A stretch of DNA of 24,017 bases from UBA1081 sp045537555 (GCA_045537555.1 JAZSPR010000032.1:1-24017), one strand, 5' to 3'; shown: positions 10,301 to 18,034, counted from the stretch's first letter. Numbers and translations are program-made. The notes: a model not told the origin generated them from the sequence alone.

Positions 10301-12445
10301 GTTTCTGAAGATGAAACAAAGACTCTTGTTCTTTCTGTTCCGTTCAACGGCGGACTGAACATTGAAAAAGTAATTGAAAACAGGGAAGCTTACGTAACCG
10401 TAAAAGCAACGGTGACAGACAGCTTAGCAACTGCAGAAAATGAACTCATTCTCACAATTGCCGAAAGTGAAAAAGCATCAGAACTTGCATTCACTTGTGA
10501 TATAACAGATATCTTCACAGCAGGAAAGACAATTGAATTTGCACTTGTAAGTGATGCAATCAGTTATACCGGTGAAAATGAAATCACAAACGATGAAGAT
10601 AAAATTGCAGTAAATCCCGCTCTTGAAGATGCAGAAAAGCTTACAGTAAATACAGATAAGTATATCGTTTCTTCCGATATCTTCTTTGAAAACGGTGAGT
10701 TTGCACCTGAAAACAATATTCTTTGTGCAAGTGTCACATTCTCATATGAAGCTGATGAAACACTCCTTACAGGCTCAGCTCTCACAGTTTATGAAGCTGT
10801 AACAACATATGATATCAACACCGTTAAGAACCATGTTCTTGTATTCGATTCAGCTGAAACTGTTCAGGATGAAAACGGTTCATATACAAAGGCTGTTTAT
10901 AAGTCTGCAGACGATGTTTCATTCGCTTATGAAGAAACGGCAAAAACATTTGTAACCGATAACAGAATTGTTCTTTCGGAAGATGCAGATGATAATGTTA
11001 TTCTCAACTGTAATGAACTGAATGTAAGCAGAGTTACAGCAGAAGATGCAACTCTCAGACTTGAGGAAAACGGTGAACTCGGTTATAATATCGTTCTCGA
11101 AGTCCTTTACAATGAAGACATTAATGTTTTCTCTGATAACAGAGTTTATGCTGTTGTAAATGCAGAATCAGCAGGATTTACAAAGGAAATTCTTCTCAGT
11201 CTCAGAACAGCAGAAGACAGAAAGGCTGTATTTGTAAGCGACTATCCCGTAACACTTGATGCTGATGAAGTAACATCATTTGAAACAAGACTGAGAATGA
11301 AAAATGCTCTCGGTGAACTTACAGACAGCAGAGGAATTGCTGTTTCCGAGTATATCGGTTCAGCAACACTCATTGCAGATATGCGTGAAAAGGGTATTGC
11401 ATCCGATTCACGAATCTCGGTAACAGAAGCAGACGGCAACAACCTTTCAATCGTTGCAGAAATCACATTCAATGAGAAAATCAGAGAACTTTCATTCAAG
11501 GATTCAACCGTTAAAGCATCTGTTTATTCTCAGTATGTTGATTCAGTCAATGCAATGTCTCAGGTTACTCTTGAATTTGAAAATATTAAGGATGAATACA
11601 CCGCCGTTTATACGGGTGTTGTTGAAATCCCTGCAGATGTAGTTTCCGTAAGCATTACACTCTGTGATTCAATCAATACCGGTAACAGCGCTCTTTATAA
11701 TACAACAAAGACGCTGTCTTTGAGCAATGTTATTCCCGAAGCTGATTACATAAAAGCTTCAAAACTTACAGTTCTTGATACGGCAATTATTAATAATACC
11801 GACAATGAAATAATCGACAGTCTTCATGATGTTTCAATCGGTGTCACATACTCAGGTAATATAATTGCTGAAAATCTTGACGGTATCACTCTTGATGTTC
11901 ATGTTGACGGTATCAAAGGCAGAGAAAACGTCACATTCGCAGTTGAGAGAGTAATCAATAACAATTCTCTCGTATTTGCTCCCACGGAATCAATTGATTG
12001 TAACGGCTCCAATATAATAACCGTTTCACTCATTGATGCAGTTATCACACTCGGAGAAAACAGCCGTGTTTACGCCAAAAACGGTTTATCTGTTGTTCTT
12101 GCTCTTCCCGATATGTCAGAAAAATTTGTCTGTGCAACACCCGACATTCCCGATGTGCCGGACACTCCCGATGTTCCCGATGAAACAACAACCGCGGAAG
12201 ATGAATCGGTAACTGTTGAAAAAGAAACAACAACTGCTGAAGACGAATCTGCAACAGTTGAAAAAGAAACTACAACAGTAAAAGAAGAAACTACAACCGC
12301 AAAAACAGAAACCACAACAAAAGTACCTTCCGGTTCTGTAAACACACCCGGCACAGGTGATACGCGAATCTTCATTCCGCTTTCTGTCGCAGCAATAATC
12401 GGTCTTGGCGTACTTCTTGTAATCAGAAAGCGTGAAGAAAAGTAA
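1355..12445 (+). CDS. Giant modular wall-anchored surface protein (3,696 aa)
   Basis: GGAGGG (1342-1347) lies 7 nt before the ATG. A signal peptide is clear: MKKLF, a hydrophobic core, and a cut after AYA near residue 29. Visible modules, with approximate positions: a Calx-beta-like unit (70-193); a clear Calx-beta domain (197-310, with AGVDY and DVKDETQ motifs); a long unassigned beta-rich region to ~1280; a Gly-rich strand region (1280-1385); a jelly-roll, carbohydrate-binding-like domain (1400-1538); a propeller-like region (1630-2225); two CARDB-like units (2225-2320, 2355-2470); a second copy of the jelly-roll-like domain (2578-2705); and seven divergent Ig-like repeats (2711-3588). A Pro/Asp then Thr/Glu spacer (~3590-3660) leads to TPGTG (3664-3668), a hydrophobic helix and RKREEK. 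That tail is a sortase-type wall-sorting signal with T in place of the usual L of LPxTG. No enzyme motif was found. Its role as an adhesin or surface fibre, possibly glycan binding, is inferred from the architecture. Confidence 0.9.
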   Translation: MKKLFVSFISFLLAIIITVSGTLPVIAYAYDGESSLSEEPSTDIAEIVSSDMSLESAKSNVDGYYSLNDWTAAYPEGLYVVEYSTYELSEGGTDPENPEDVYLGIVVYRIGGCNQAATVRYITSCSIGDKETYPTSLGEIYFAPGEDRATAKIRIVNDDKRTGNQLLIFMLDSATSGDISVASKAGIKIYDDEPFVPSKVSMSLKKSVSDKSDGNVTVVISRTEGINEMCTVHVATKDGSAKAGVDYVHTEKEVVFAAGQDTYELVIPLIQSDVKDETQKNFTLKLSDPKGCEIKDDDTLRMSITNKIENEAKKLTDVKDMTADVPSSDDESSLIDSVQSVVNVNDTLDRADMLRTAIGSVNGTAVQSVNDTVFLASAGLKSAWEDKLYVFESDFKQRYCSYKKGWTAYSTYTYGNEELYLTSKESYNLNHFSSLITHFRNHDSKDALGNPNTILGYLQASGAADKSGWPGYKHSDVYSGNDINWMNEKGMYILSDYNRTNVDFRENPKEFSFTHNNARLTGTAGFEGSDAKLFYMLYDDDWWDDHNFIMGDTELVRTVIPFSVFDTSGDSPMDDLVFIKDSTDINNSTLEFTHDYYRWVITVDTSKGGGIGVADSKATNDFEKYGFYVGSNIKVTGTYIGTVANKVAPEMLYMRGPDGVIHNSAKNTDSGGTAVFSFTFETLMEINKQRLTDKYGFTDEEAEKHENETVLPSNSINSLYNINNKLSFDITFTTKQSITVNFKNLPVLSNLIVNQDGSVESKSAYEKRVTDALKDSVKFYDESGVELTPELKVNTDKGYAVYDAVEFSYINANPRRVSVGAGASLVFGSNLYEVDFQEITDGLDIPLSSCNQIKSGVVFTLYDENTTYIDPSITIGKTSVSTKSGNAYSPVYIASSIDDSIPYEALYSDTSENPPIMYYTVNFIISDIYVGKKAGEPKDFDVNVYYQFMVGGTNERLFTFTFKGGSPFAEASDVKLRNLNSRFTSIDESTNPLVDKKAFKPYVELLGYTTSGYEYAMYIPTYYNHVEPEGEFAAEYNYLFRGDDGIGIEITGFDKNTTATSSQKDDGKSEIVASVDAEETQYVCGKLPDAQGTTGEAEEYASPYFEEQKEFYTYNEHQPALYGFKLGFDFGGIPLFLTKILKIKGHDTGSKVAGFFLNSGPYVQYGDGTVKFGVRIGGTGAENLNKAPTTGTDDPYVFEDGALSDLFAEETDMLYPDNMLDDDQLLGANGAQQARPSKSEALGKINTGKSLAGSLVIDANAQFVYNKLTHSWDFNQFQASFTVAGAFTVNIPIPYTANFVYFTFTTKVQLTLATGFSHTLSHIDENGKHHYVITWNGITVAPGFGLSGGFGIGASGIASIEGGASLDLTVAAVLGKYSYVGPQQQFDIYKSDESAGIITYNFTGNWENYSDASSGTGLNDFYGYCYNKTQCVSSSKGDKLVFGAQGSSIQIVGIRSNQGGKMRVTIMDTAKNVLKTQVVNMYADSLRPGELLFHWALDNYTEDTPENKAFRFIVQIENISDDSQKCFLQLDSIRLYNRMFYDEKTEFGFVQSTNFKIALFIKFCILGFNISLEPGYMLIDYVAFDGVESEDPIEKATLTLGTIKAKKTWDVSPKQTMRKAAADIPVLTAETTLREVNNDFPEYFDTGEFANKKEKTLLMDDIENTSKTQVINYNDDIYTFYTVTQKNEDGTSSDYRLWYAKNGVVQGLVTESVYIADFSAFIDGDGKLAVAVTANDSSVVSLVNYPDETADVTLSDGTVIRITESNQLTELTTRTCVKLAVFNDAADKFSEVYTIGGTDGNSVQESLIKGISNIDVKRRTDEGRNAVFYVVDSETDVDARFDLEMEGFNPEQDAVAVSEGIQNSLYKGSAEIHYTIRTSYGYTDGMKIPLDSVLQDLEKPGFKILGLDVTMADARTVCLTYETELPYALNDGYTGTLRQIHYRQGQFSSDGKSITFGDTIIVDSVFDYDENLSVVFANESEIPKVYVNQVNGELNEDIILGHVQIKNAVMTKNGDAIRGMSPEPCLFYKTNSGINYVTFTTLNAIANGTATEKDKVGGLYKGMFDEYEISVDEDGVIYLVFVTTDDSDYCDRLMIAQYNADDRTWNKPRALTYTDAYDPEAYQRHEDTGFVEFSRFSSFIDAEGNVSVALKSSYVPFNYGYYSDESLNTSDTPVDFSKYYDDVIIDENGDYKPVMTVGIPDHSHENARTDIYMISFENMVAAIDVSGFELSNNIFVEDQYISVGFRMENIGDYRLTDMEASLYYRDTNNSISTIATQTLSGSLLSGDSFATEIGFTVDDRIIHPDTVLGVAIRDKDGVRTLYDSYDSYILNTDDNPDNDKEACYHIINDRVELMFEATNTDINSEGILNYEINLANIGMLDAQKDAFVACNLYTKDNESNNYSFERTLFRFSVPFEQLASGDIVYITDKYNVSDYLDENGEIYYNYTVSTQDQQYTTTNDAVTINRAQQIPEIEVTNILHSSGAPVIMNGRMVRDMKLGDEIVINGDVIANAFDESSLRLYEIGSDCLSIDNSAADGSIRIKAVNLPDNSEGYVKVLLGIRDIDIYKYFYIRISNTDTVDFEEKLTSGGWIQTGANKLYANNYNLLTTETDGGELTFGFVGEDLRIYGDQLTNGGKFNVVITDSDGNVVAEEKVSTESELDNPGMLLYASEKLENGKYNVKITADLSEGEKLSLDCAKFVIDLSQVDITEYAKVTEFNEILDAPLLSGRTRTAQFTLDFNRDITLAEGKSLSDLKVYFDEYETVDGELKKTGEKVTFTASEIRDNRTLVFEGALSSKAGSVMKYVLSDSDIPEGFIVTASNGNAAETAIPSYGDVSYVLKESGIMSVVVADDDEMPDGSIHKSVKVKFMTTPDISRLAGTKFVYKTTDKDNTQREVFFNFVKMTDDPRVAVYRADSLELDREEMSKLFSFSQGIVLNENNYALITSDGDYLENDVTTVINDTTLLDIEYEKLKNEKAPSLSVVSEDETKTLVLSVPFNGGLNIEKVIENREAYVTVKATVTDSLATAENELILTIAESEKASELAFTCDITDIFTAGKTIEFALVSDAISYTGENEITNDEDKIAVNPALEDAEKLTVNTDKYIVSSDIFFENGEFAPENNILCASVTFSYEADETLLTGSALTVYEAVTTYDINTVKNHVLVFDSAETVQDENGSYTKAVYKSADDVSFAYEETAKTFVTDNRIVLSEDADDNVILNCNELNVSRVTAEDATLRLEENGELGYNIVLEVLYNEDINVFSDNRVYAVVNAESAGFTKEILLSLRTAEDRKAVFVSDYPVTLDADEVTSFETRLRMKNALGELTDSRGIAVSEYIGSATLIADMREKGIASDSRISVTEADGNNLSIVAEITFNEKIRELSFKDSTVKASVYSQYVDSVNAMSQVTLEFENIKDEYTAVYTGVVEIPADVVSVSITLCDSINTGNSALYNTTKTLSLSNVIPEADYIKASKLTVLDTAIINNTDNEIIDSLHDVSIGVTYSGNIIAENLDGITLDVHVDGIKGRENVTFAVERVINNNSLVFAPTESIDCNGSNIITVSLIDAVITLGENSRVYAKNGLSVVLALPDMSEKFVCATPDIPDVPDTPDVPDETTTAEDESVTVEKETTTAEDESATVEKETTTVKEETTTAKTETTTKVPSGSVNTPGTGDTRIFIPLSVAAIIGLGVLLVIRKREEK

Positions 12446-12463
12446 AACCTTAACTTGAATTTA

Positions 12464-12496
12464 CGGGAGAGGGGAGCCGTAAGCCCCTCTTTCCCG
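12464..12496 (+). other. Intercistronic GC-rich hairpin
   Basis: CGGGAGAGGGG pairs with CCCCTCTTTCCCG across a 9-nt loop, with one G-U pair and one bulge. It lies in the 71-bp gap between the two large genes, 4 bp before the next gene's ribosome binding site begins. No T-tract follows, so it is unlikely to be a full terminator. It may stabilise or process the mRNA or lower distal expression (inference). Confidence 0.45.
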
Positions 12497-12516
12497 ATAA
12501 AAAAGGAGGCTAATTT

Positions 12517-15500
12517 ATGAAAAAGAGAATCATTTCATTGTTTCTTGCCGTGATAATGCTGATTTCCGCAATTCCTTTTGCATCTGCCGAAGAGGTTGTT
12601 ATTGATGCGGATGCACAGTACACCACTATCAGCACTTATGCAGAATTTCTTGATTTTCTTGACAATGCCTACAATTTCGGCGACCTTGAATATTACAGAC
12701 TCTCAGCCGATATTACAGCAGACGGCAATGTTATCGGTGAATACAATATGAACAATATCGTGTTTGACGGTAACGGACATAAAATAACAGGTCTTAATAT
12801 TGAAAACGCATTGTTTGAATCAATTAATGGCAGTTATTTCCGTAATGTAACATTTGAGAATGCAACCGTTACGGGTTATCTTTCGGGAAACAGTCTTGAT
12901 GTTGCTGTCCTTTCACAGAGCACATCAGATTCATTCATAACAAACCTTGTCTTTTCAGGTTGTAACGTGATTATTCCTTCCGAAGGCAGTATTTATGCCG
13001 CTTTCGTTTCAGCAAACAACGAAGGTAACATCACCAACTGTATTATTGACAGTAATTGTTCAATTACGGCAGATACTTCATATGCTGACCCCGATGCCGA
13101 AATCCTTATCGGCGGTATTGCAGCATATAATTCAGGTGACGCTGTTGTTACAAACTGTATTTCAAAAATGAAGTATACGTCAGCAGACGGACCCCTTTAT
13201 TCACTCGGCGGTATCGTTGCCGAAAACAGAGCAGTTGTCACATATTGTTATTCTGCCGTTGCTTCATCCGATACTGCAGAGGACTTCGGTTATATTTACG
13301 CAATTGCAGGCGGTGATTATTATAATCAGTTCCATGTTCATAAAGAAGACGGAAAATTTAATGTAACCGAAACAGGTTATACAAAAGATTATTCTGCAAT
13401 GGATGTGCTTGAATTTGCCGCTGAAATGTCAGAAACAGTAATGAATGACAATACAAATAATCTCTACGGTAAGCGTCCTGATGAAGACCTTCCCGCATTA
13501 TGGTCTGTTGAAAACGGTGACCTCTGGTTGTCTTTTGACGGAAAAACAGGTCAGGTTTATTTTTCTTTTGCCGAAGATATTGCTGATAATATCAAGAATA
13601 ACGGTATTGCAAAAAATTCCAATCCCGATATTAAATCTGTAAGTTATTATTTCTGCGACACAAATAACACAAAGGAAGTTATTCCGGGAAAGAAATTTTC
13701 TGTCCGTGTGGGTAATTATTCAGGCGGGAATTATGTCCGTAACTATGTTGACCTGCATATAAGAACAACTGATTATAAGGTTGTCAATGCCGTTATTTCA
13801 AAACCTCTTCAGAGTTACGTAAAAAATATGGATAATACTTTTGACGGTGTAGAAGGCACATATTCAGATATGTTATTTGCTCCTGTTATTACTTATAACA
13901 CAACGGATGCTGTCTGCAACGCAAAAATCAATATTTATCCTTTCTGTACTTCTGCTGGTCTTTCAAATGTAAGCTCTTTTGATGAAATAAGATATCTTAT
14001 GTTCAAAGGCGAGGGAACTGAAAGTAATCCTTTTGAAATCGGCTCTGCTTATGAACTTATGGCTTTTTCTCATTATGTAAACTACGGTCTTTCATTCGGT
14101 TCTCTGAAATATAATGAGGCTTCTTATGTTCTTACTGCCGATATCGACCTCAATTATGCTGATTTTAACCCCATCGGCTCATACAGTTCAGACGGTTCAA
14201 CAGCTTTCAAAGGTCATTTCAACGGTCAGGGGCATTACATCAGAAATCTTCGTATTATCACAACCAATTCATACACAGGCTTTTTCGGCATAGTAAAAGG
14301 AACCGATACTCAGAAAGCAGTTCTTGAGAATATCACTATTCACGGTGCAGACGTGGCTGATGCTGATATCAACAATAAAGCTGATATAAAAGGTGTTCTT
14401 GTTGCTCAGGCAGAACATGCAACAATCAGAGGTTGTGTCGCAATGGGTGATATCTCGGGCGGTACATTTATCGGCGGTCTTGCAGGTTACACTTATCATA
14501 CAGATATTATAAACTGCGGTACTGATGTGAATGCTTATTCATATCATCAGTGGACCAGACTCGGCGGTATTGTAGGTAATGCAGAATACACAAATATTAT
14601 AAATTCTTACACATTGTCCAATCCTCATGCATTCCAGGTCATTGACGAAAGTTATGTTGATGTCGGTATTATAGCAGGCAGAAGACTTGAAACAAATTAT
14701 GAGCATTGCTATTATGACAATATGATACCCTCATTCAGTTATTCAGACATGAATGCTTCTGAATTATCGAATATTTATTCAAAATACGGCATGACAACAA
14801 GGAATTTCATGGATGAACTTATTTATTATTCGGCTGTCAACGGTTATGAAACAACATTCACGCAGTCTGAATACGGAAAAACAATCCCCGTTGCAAGTAA
14901 TGATGCTCAAGCTCAGTATATTGCAATGTGTGCAAGCACTTCTGCAGGTCCCGTTAAATTCGTCTATTATCCGACCGAAACATGGCATAAATTCAAGTCA
15001 GGCAGTGCTACAGTATTCGTTGAATCCGGCTCTGATAAAGAGTTAAAAGATATTATAATCAAAGATTTTAACGGTAATACGGTTGATGTTGATTATAAAA
15101 TAGAAGACGGTGTTGCTTCATTCCGTATGCCTTATTTCTCCGTAAAGATATATCCTTCATTTACGGAGCCTTATCTTGACGGTGACGGTACTGAAGCAGA
15201 CCCTTATAGAATTGCAAGTTACGATGATCTTGTCTTTATGGCAAAGCAGATAAATGAAAATAATCCCGATGAAAAATACAGGGACGGTTATTATCTTGTT
15301 GTAAATGATATTGATTGTGATTACAATGAGATTCCCGTAATAGGTCTTGCAGACGGTGATAAAGCCTATGAACATGCATTCAGAGGCACGTTTGACGGTA
15401 ACGGCAATAAAATCTATAACGGTATTATAAAAACAACAACAGCTTATGCGGGTATGTTCTATGCACTTGAAGGTGCTGAAATACGTGACGTTTATTTTGA

Positions 15501-18027
15501 AAACCTCATGGTTTTGCTTCCTTCATCCGTTACTGCAGATTTCAAAGCAGCTTTTATTGCCGCTAATGTCGTTCATTCGGATGAACCGACAAAATTTGTT
15601 AATATATCAATCAACAAGTGTTTTTATAGTTTATCATCCCCCCTGAACGGCATTTCATCAACAAGTTCTTTCTCCTTCCTTGCAAATAATGTTGTTTCTG
15701 ATGTTGAATTTATAAATTGTCTTTTCAAAAATTCAAACATGCGCGGTTCATATGTAGATGAGATTAAAAATAAGGTATTCCTGTGCGGTGTGTATGATTC
15801 TTATGCGCAGATTACAGCGAAAAATGTTCTTGCATTAGATTATCTTTCTGATTTTGCTCTTTTATATAATGCAAATCCGGGTAATATTGCAGAAAGTGAG
15901 AATGTATATCATACATATCTGATAGAAAATGATACTTTTTTAATTCATAAGCTTATTGCTGAGTTTGTTGTATTTACCTATGCAACATCATATGAATTTG
16001 AAGATATCATGAATGATTATGCAAAGAACAATCTTATGTCTTATGAACCTGCAGTCTGGTCATCAATAAATGATGAAACAGACATTATTCTCGGAATAAG
16101 TGACGACATCTCATTTGATTACAATATCATTTATGATGATGTATTTACAACAAACGAAACAAAGCTTATTGATATGGAATACGCTCCTTCAGAAGCTCGT
16201 GCAGGTAAAGAAGTCAGTATATGTTATTATGCAGATGCAGATGTAAGTAATCTCTCTGTTAAAACAGAATCAGGCAAAGATGTTCCGTTTACAACAGACC
16301 TTGCATATCAGGAGGCACAGTTTGGTGTCATCAGATTCACAATGCCGTGGGAAGATGTAATAATCACAATTAACAGTAAGGAAATCGAACCCATTCTTAT
16401 GGAGGGTATCGGAACCGAAGAAGACCCCTATGTTATGACACGAAGAGAACATCTCGTTCTTGTTGCTAATGTCATAAACGGTTTTACAGAGCAGTATAAA
16501 CCCTCCGCAGAATACGTTGATTATGACAAGGCATACTATATCATTGAACGTGATATCGATATGACAGGTGTTACATGGGACGGTATCGGTACAAGTGATG
16601 TCTACTTCTCAGGTCAGATTGACGGTCAGGGTAATTACATCAAATTCCTCAATAAAAATTCAATAAGACCCGACGGTAAGAATGCAGGCTTGTTCACAAG
16701 ACTTAAAGCATCAGCTGTTATTAAAAATCTTAAGCTCGAAGAAGCTTATGTTTACATAACAGACACATATCATAATGCCGCAGGTGCATTTGCAATGCTC
16801 AATTACGGCAGAATTGAAAAATGTATGCTTTTTAATCTTTCAATGAAGAATGACGGTCTTACAAATGCAGGTGCAATTGCCGGCAGAAACCTCGGTATGG
16901 GTATTATTGAAAACTGTGCTGTTATCAATTCTTCCGTAACAGATGCTTCCACGGGCAACAGCGGTTCATACATTGCATATTTCAATCAGAGCTCAATCGG
17001 TAACTGTTTTATTTATGACTGTGTATGGAATTCAACAGCTTGCGATATCGCAGTTGAAGGCGGTATCAAGCCTGAAAGAATCTATTATAATATGGAAGAA
17101 GCACAGTCTGATACAGATTCTTATTCTGTCTATAAATCAAATGAAGTATTTGCAAGCGGTGAAGTAACATACCTTCTTAACAATGCTTATGCACTCAAAG
17201 AGAATGTATGGCGTCAGAATCTCCCCGGTTTTGAACCGATAGATAAATACCCAATGCTTGAAACAACTCACCGTGTTGTTGATTTCATTGATGATGCAGG
17301 ATATTACAACCGTCAGGATATACAGTCAACAAGATATGCTATGGTCGGTGACATCAATGTTGACGGTATGGTTCAGGCTGATGACCTTAATATGCTTAAT
17401 CGTTTCTTTAAACGCTCAACTGCAATAAAACTCAGAGGTATGATTGCTGCAGACATTAATGCAGACGGTATTCTTGATAAGAATGACTACGACATCCTTG
17501 AGAATTACGTAAGAACAGGTGCAGGAGAGGAAGAATACAGCATCGGCACTCAGTTGCCCATAGTTTACAGAATGCCTGTAAATGCCCTGTTTATTGCAGA
17601 CCTTAACGGCAATTTTGAAGTAACAGAAGAAGATTACAGACTGCATGAAGAATATCTTGCAATTGCCGATACTCTTGATGATGATATGAGAATAAAACTC
17701 GATATCAATCTTGACGGCGAACTCAATGCAATTGACACGGAATGCATCATTCTTTATCTTGATGCCGCAGCAGCAGGTCGCAGTTATGGCGGTTTCACCG
17801 GAAAAGTCGGTTATATCGGTGAGGAAATCGATTTTGAGAAACAACCTGTTATTCCCGAAGAGCCCGAAGAAGATGAAGATGATAAAGAAGATGAAATCCC
17901 TGAAGATGATAAAGACGACGCAATATGTGACAGCTGCGGTTCAGACCACGAAAACTTTATCATAAGAATTTTCTGTTTCTTCACAAAGTTCTTTGTAACA
18001 CTCTTTACATTGCTCGGTATATGGTAA
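12517..18027 (+). CDS. Secreted beta-helix (GLUG-type) protein with tandem dockerins (1,836 aa)
   Basis: AAGGAGG (12503-12509) lies 7 nt before the ATG. A signal peptide with a cut after ASA (~residue 24) is clear. Four parallel beta-helix modules follow (~35-340, 497-815, 887-1205, 1296-1590). Modules two to four open with GxGTExxPY/F, and all contain a DI(T/D) strand and an F/I-x-GxGxxI turn. GLUG-type glycine turns such as GGLAGYTY (653-660) and GGIVGN (683-688) recur. Ig-like linkers separate modules, two ending in F(R/T)MP (869, 1274). At the C-terminus, calcium-loop patterns D-x-N-x-D-G-x5-D occur at 1612-1623 and 1646-1657 (a typical type I dockerin), then a degenerate loop at 1695-1706 and a good one at 1729-1740 (a second dockerin-like unit). 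A very acidic spacer leads to CDSCGSDHEN (1804-1813) and a Phe-rich hydrophobic tail. Dockerins bind cohesins, so the protein should join a surface complex. The helix domains resemble adhesins or polysaccharide-interacting proteins; no catalytic residues could be assigned. Confidence 0.9.
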   Translation: MKKRIISLFLAVIMLISAIPFASAEEVVIDADAQYTTISTYAEFLDFLDNAYNFGDLEYYRLSADITADGNVIGEYNMNNIVFDGNGHKITGLNIENALFESINGSYFRNVTFENATVTGYLSGNSLDVAVLSQSTSDSFITNLVFSGCNVIIPSEGSIYAAFVSANNEGNITNCIIDSNCSITADTSYADPDAEILIGGIAAYNSGDAVVTNCISKMKYTSADGPLYSLGGIVAENRAVVTYCYSAVASSDTAEDFGYIYAIAGGDYYNQFHVHKEDGKFNVTETGYTKDYSAMDVLEFAAEMSETVMNDNTNNLYGKRPDEDLPALWSVENGDLWLSFDGKTGQVYFSFAEDIADNIKNNGIAKNSNPDIKSVSYYFCDTNNTKEVIPGKKFSVRVGNYSGGNYVRNYVDLHIRTTDYKVVNAVISKPLQSYVKNMDNTFDGVEGTYSDMLFAPVITYNTTDAVCNAKINIYPFCTSAGLSNVSSFDEIRYLMFKGEGTESNPFEIGSAYELMAFSHYVNYGLSFGSLKYNEASYVLTADIDLNYADFNPIGSYSSDGSTAFKGHFNGQGHYIRNLRIITTNSYTGFFGIVKGTDTQKAVLENITIHGADVADADINNKADIKGVLVAQAEHATIRGCVAMGDISGGTFIGGLAGYTYHTDIINCGTDVNAYSYHQWTRLGGIVGNAEYTNIINSYTLSNPHAFQVIDESYVDVGIIAGRRLETNYEHCYYDNMIPSFSYSDMNASELSNIYSKYGMTTRNFMDELIYYSAVNGYETTFTQSEYGKTIPVASNDAQAQYIAMCASTSAGPVKFVYYPTETWHKFKSGSATVFVESGSDKELKDIIIKDFNGNTVDVDYKIEDGVASFRMPYFSVKIYPSFTEPYLDGDGTEADPYRIASYDDLVFMAKQINENNPDEKYRDGYYLVVNDIDCDYNEIPVIGLADGDKAYEHAFRGTFDGNGNKIYNGIIKTTTAYAGMFYALEGAEIRDVYFENLMVLLPSSVTADFKAAFIAANVVHSDEPTKFVNISINKCFYSLSSPLNGISSTSSFSFLANNVVSDVEFINCLFKNSNMRGSYVDEIKNKVFLCGVYDSYAQITAKNVLALDYLSDFALLYNANPGNIAESENVYHTYLIENDTFLIHKLIAEFVVFTYATSYEFEDIMNDYAKNNLMSYEPAVWSSINDETDIILGISDDISFDYNIIYDDVFTTNETKLIDMEYAPSEARAGKEVSICYYADADVSNLSVKTESGKDVPFTTDLAYQEAQFGVIRFTMPWEDVIITINSKEIEPILMEGIGTEEDPYVMTRREHLVLVANVINGFTEQYKPSAEYVDYDKAYYIIERDIDMTGVTWDGIGTSDVYFSGQIDGQGNYIKFLNKNSIRPDGKNAGLFTRLKASAVIKNLKLEEAYVYITDTYHNAAGAFAMLNYGRIEKCMLFNLSMKNDGLTNAGAIAGRNLGMGIIENCAVINSSVTDASTGNSGSYIAYFNQSSIGNCFIYDCVWNSTACDIAVEGGIKPERIYYNMEEAQSDTDSYSVYKSNEVFASGEVTYLLNNAYALKENVWRQNLPGFEPIDKYPMLETTHRVVDFIDDAGYYNRQDIQSTRYAMVGDINVDGMVQADDLNMLNRFFKRSTAIKLRGMIAADINADGILDKNDYDILENYVRTGAGEEEYSIGTQLPIVYRMPVNALFIADLNGNFEVTEEDYRLHEEYLAIADTLDDDMRIKLDINLDGELNAIDTECIILYLDAAAAGRSYGGFTGKVGYIGEEIDFEKQPVIPEEPEEDEDDKEDEIPEDDKDDAICDSCGSDHENFIIRIFCFFTKFFVTLFTLLGIW

Positions 18028-18034
18028 ATATAAT

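Noticed and set aside
1355..12445. Possible cohesin domains in the giant protein
   Set aside because: No segment shows a convincing cohesin strand pattern by eye; left as a hypothesis for structure prediction rather than annotated.
17416..17844. A 142-codon frame on the minus strand
   Set aside because: It mirrors the dockerin-coding stretch and has no start signals or recognisable protein features.
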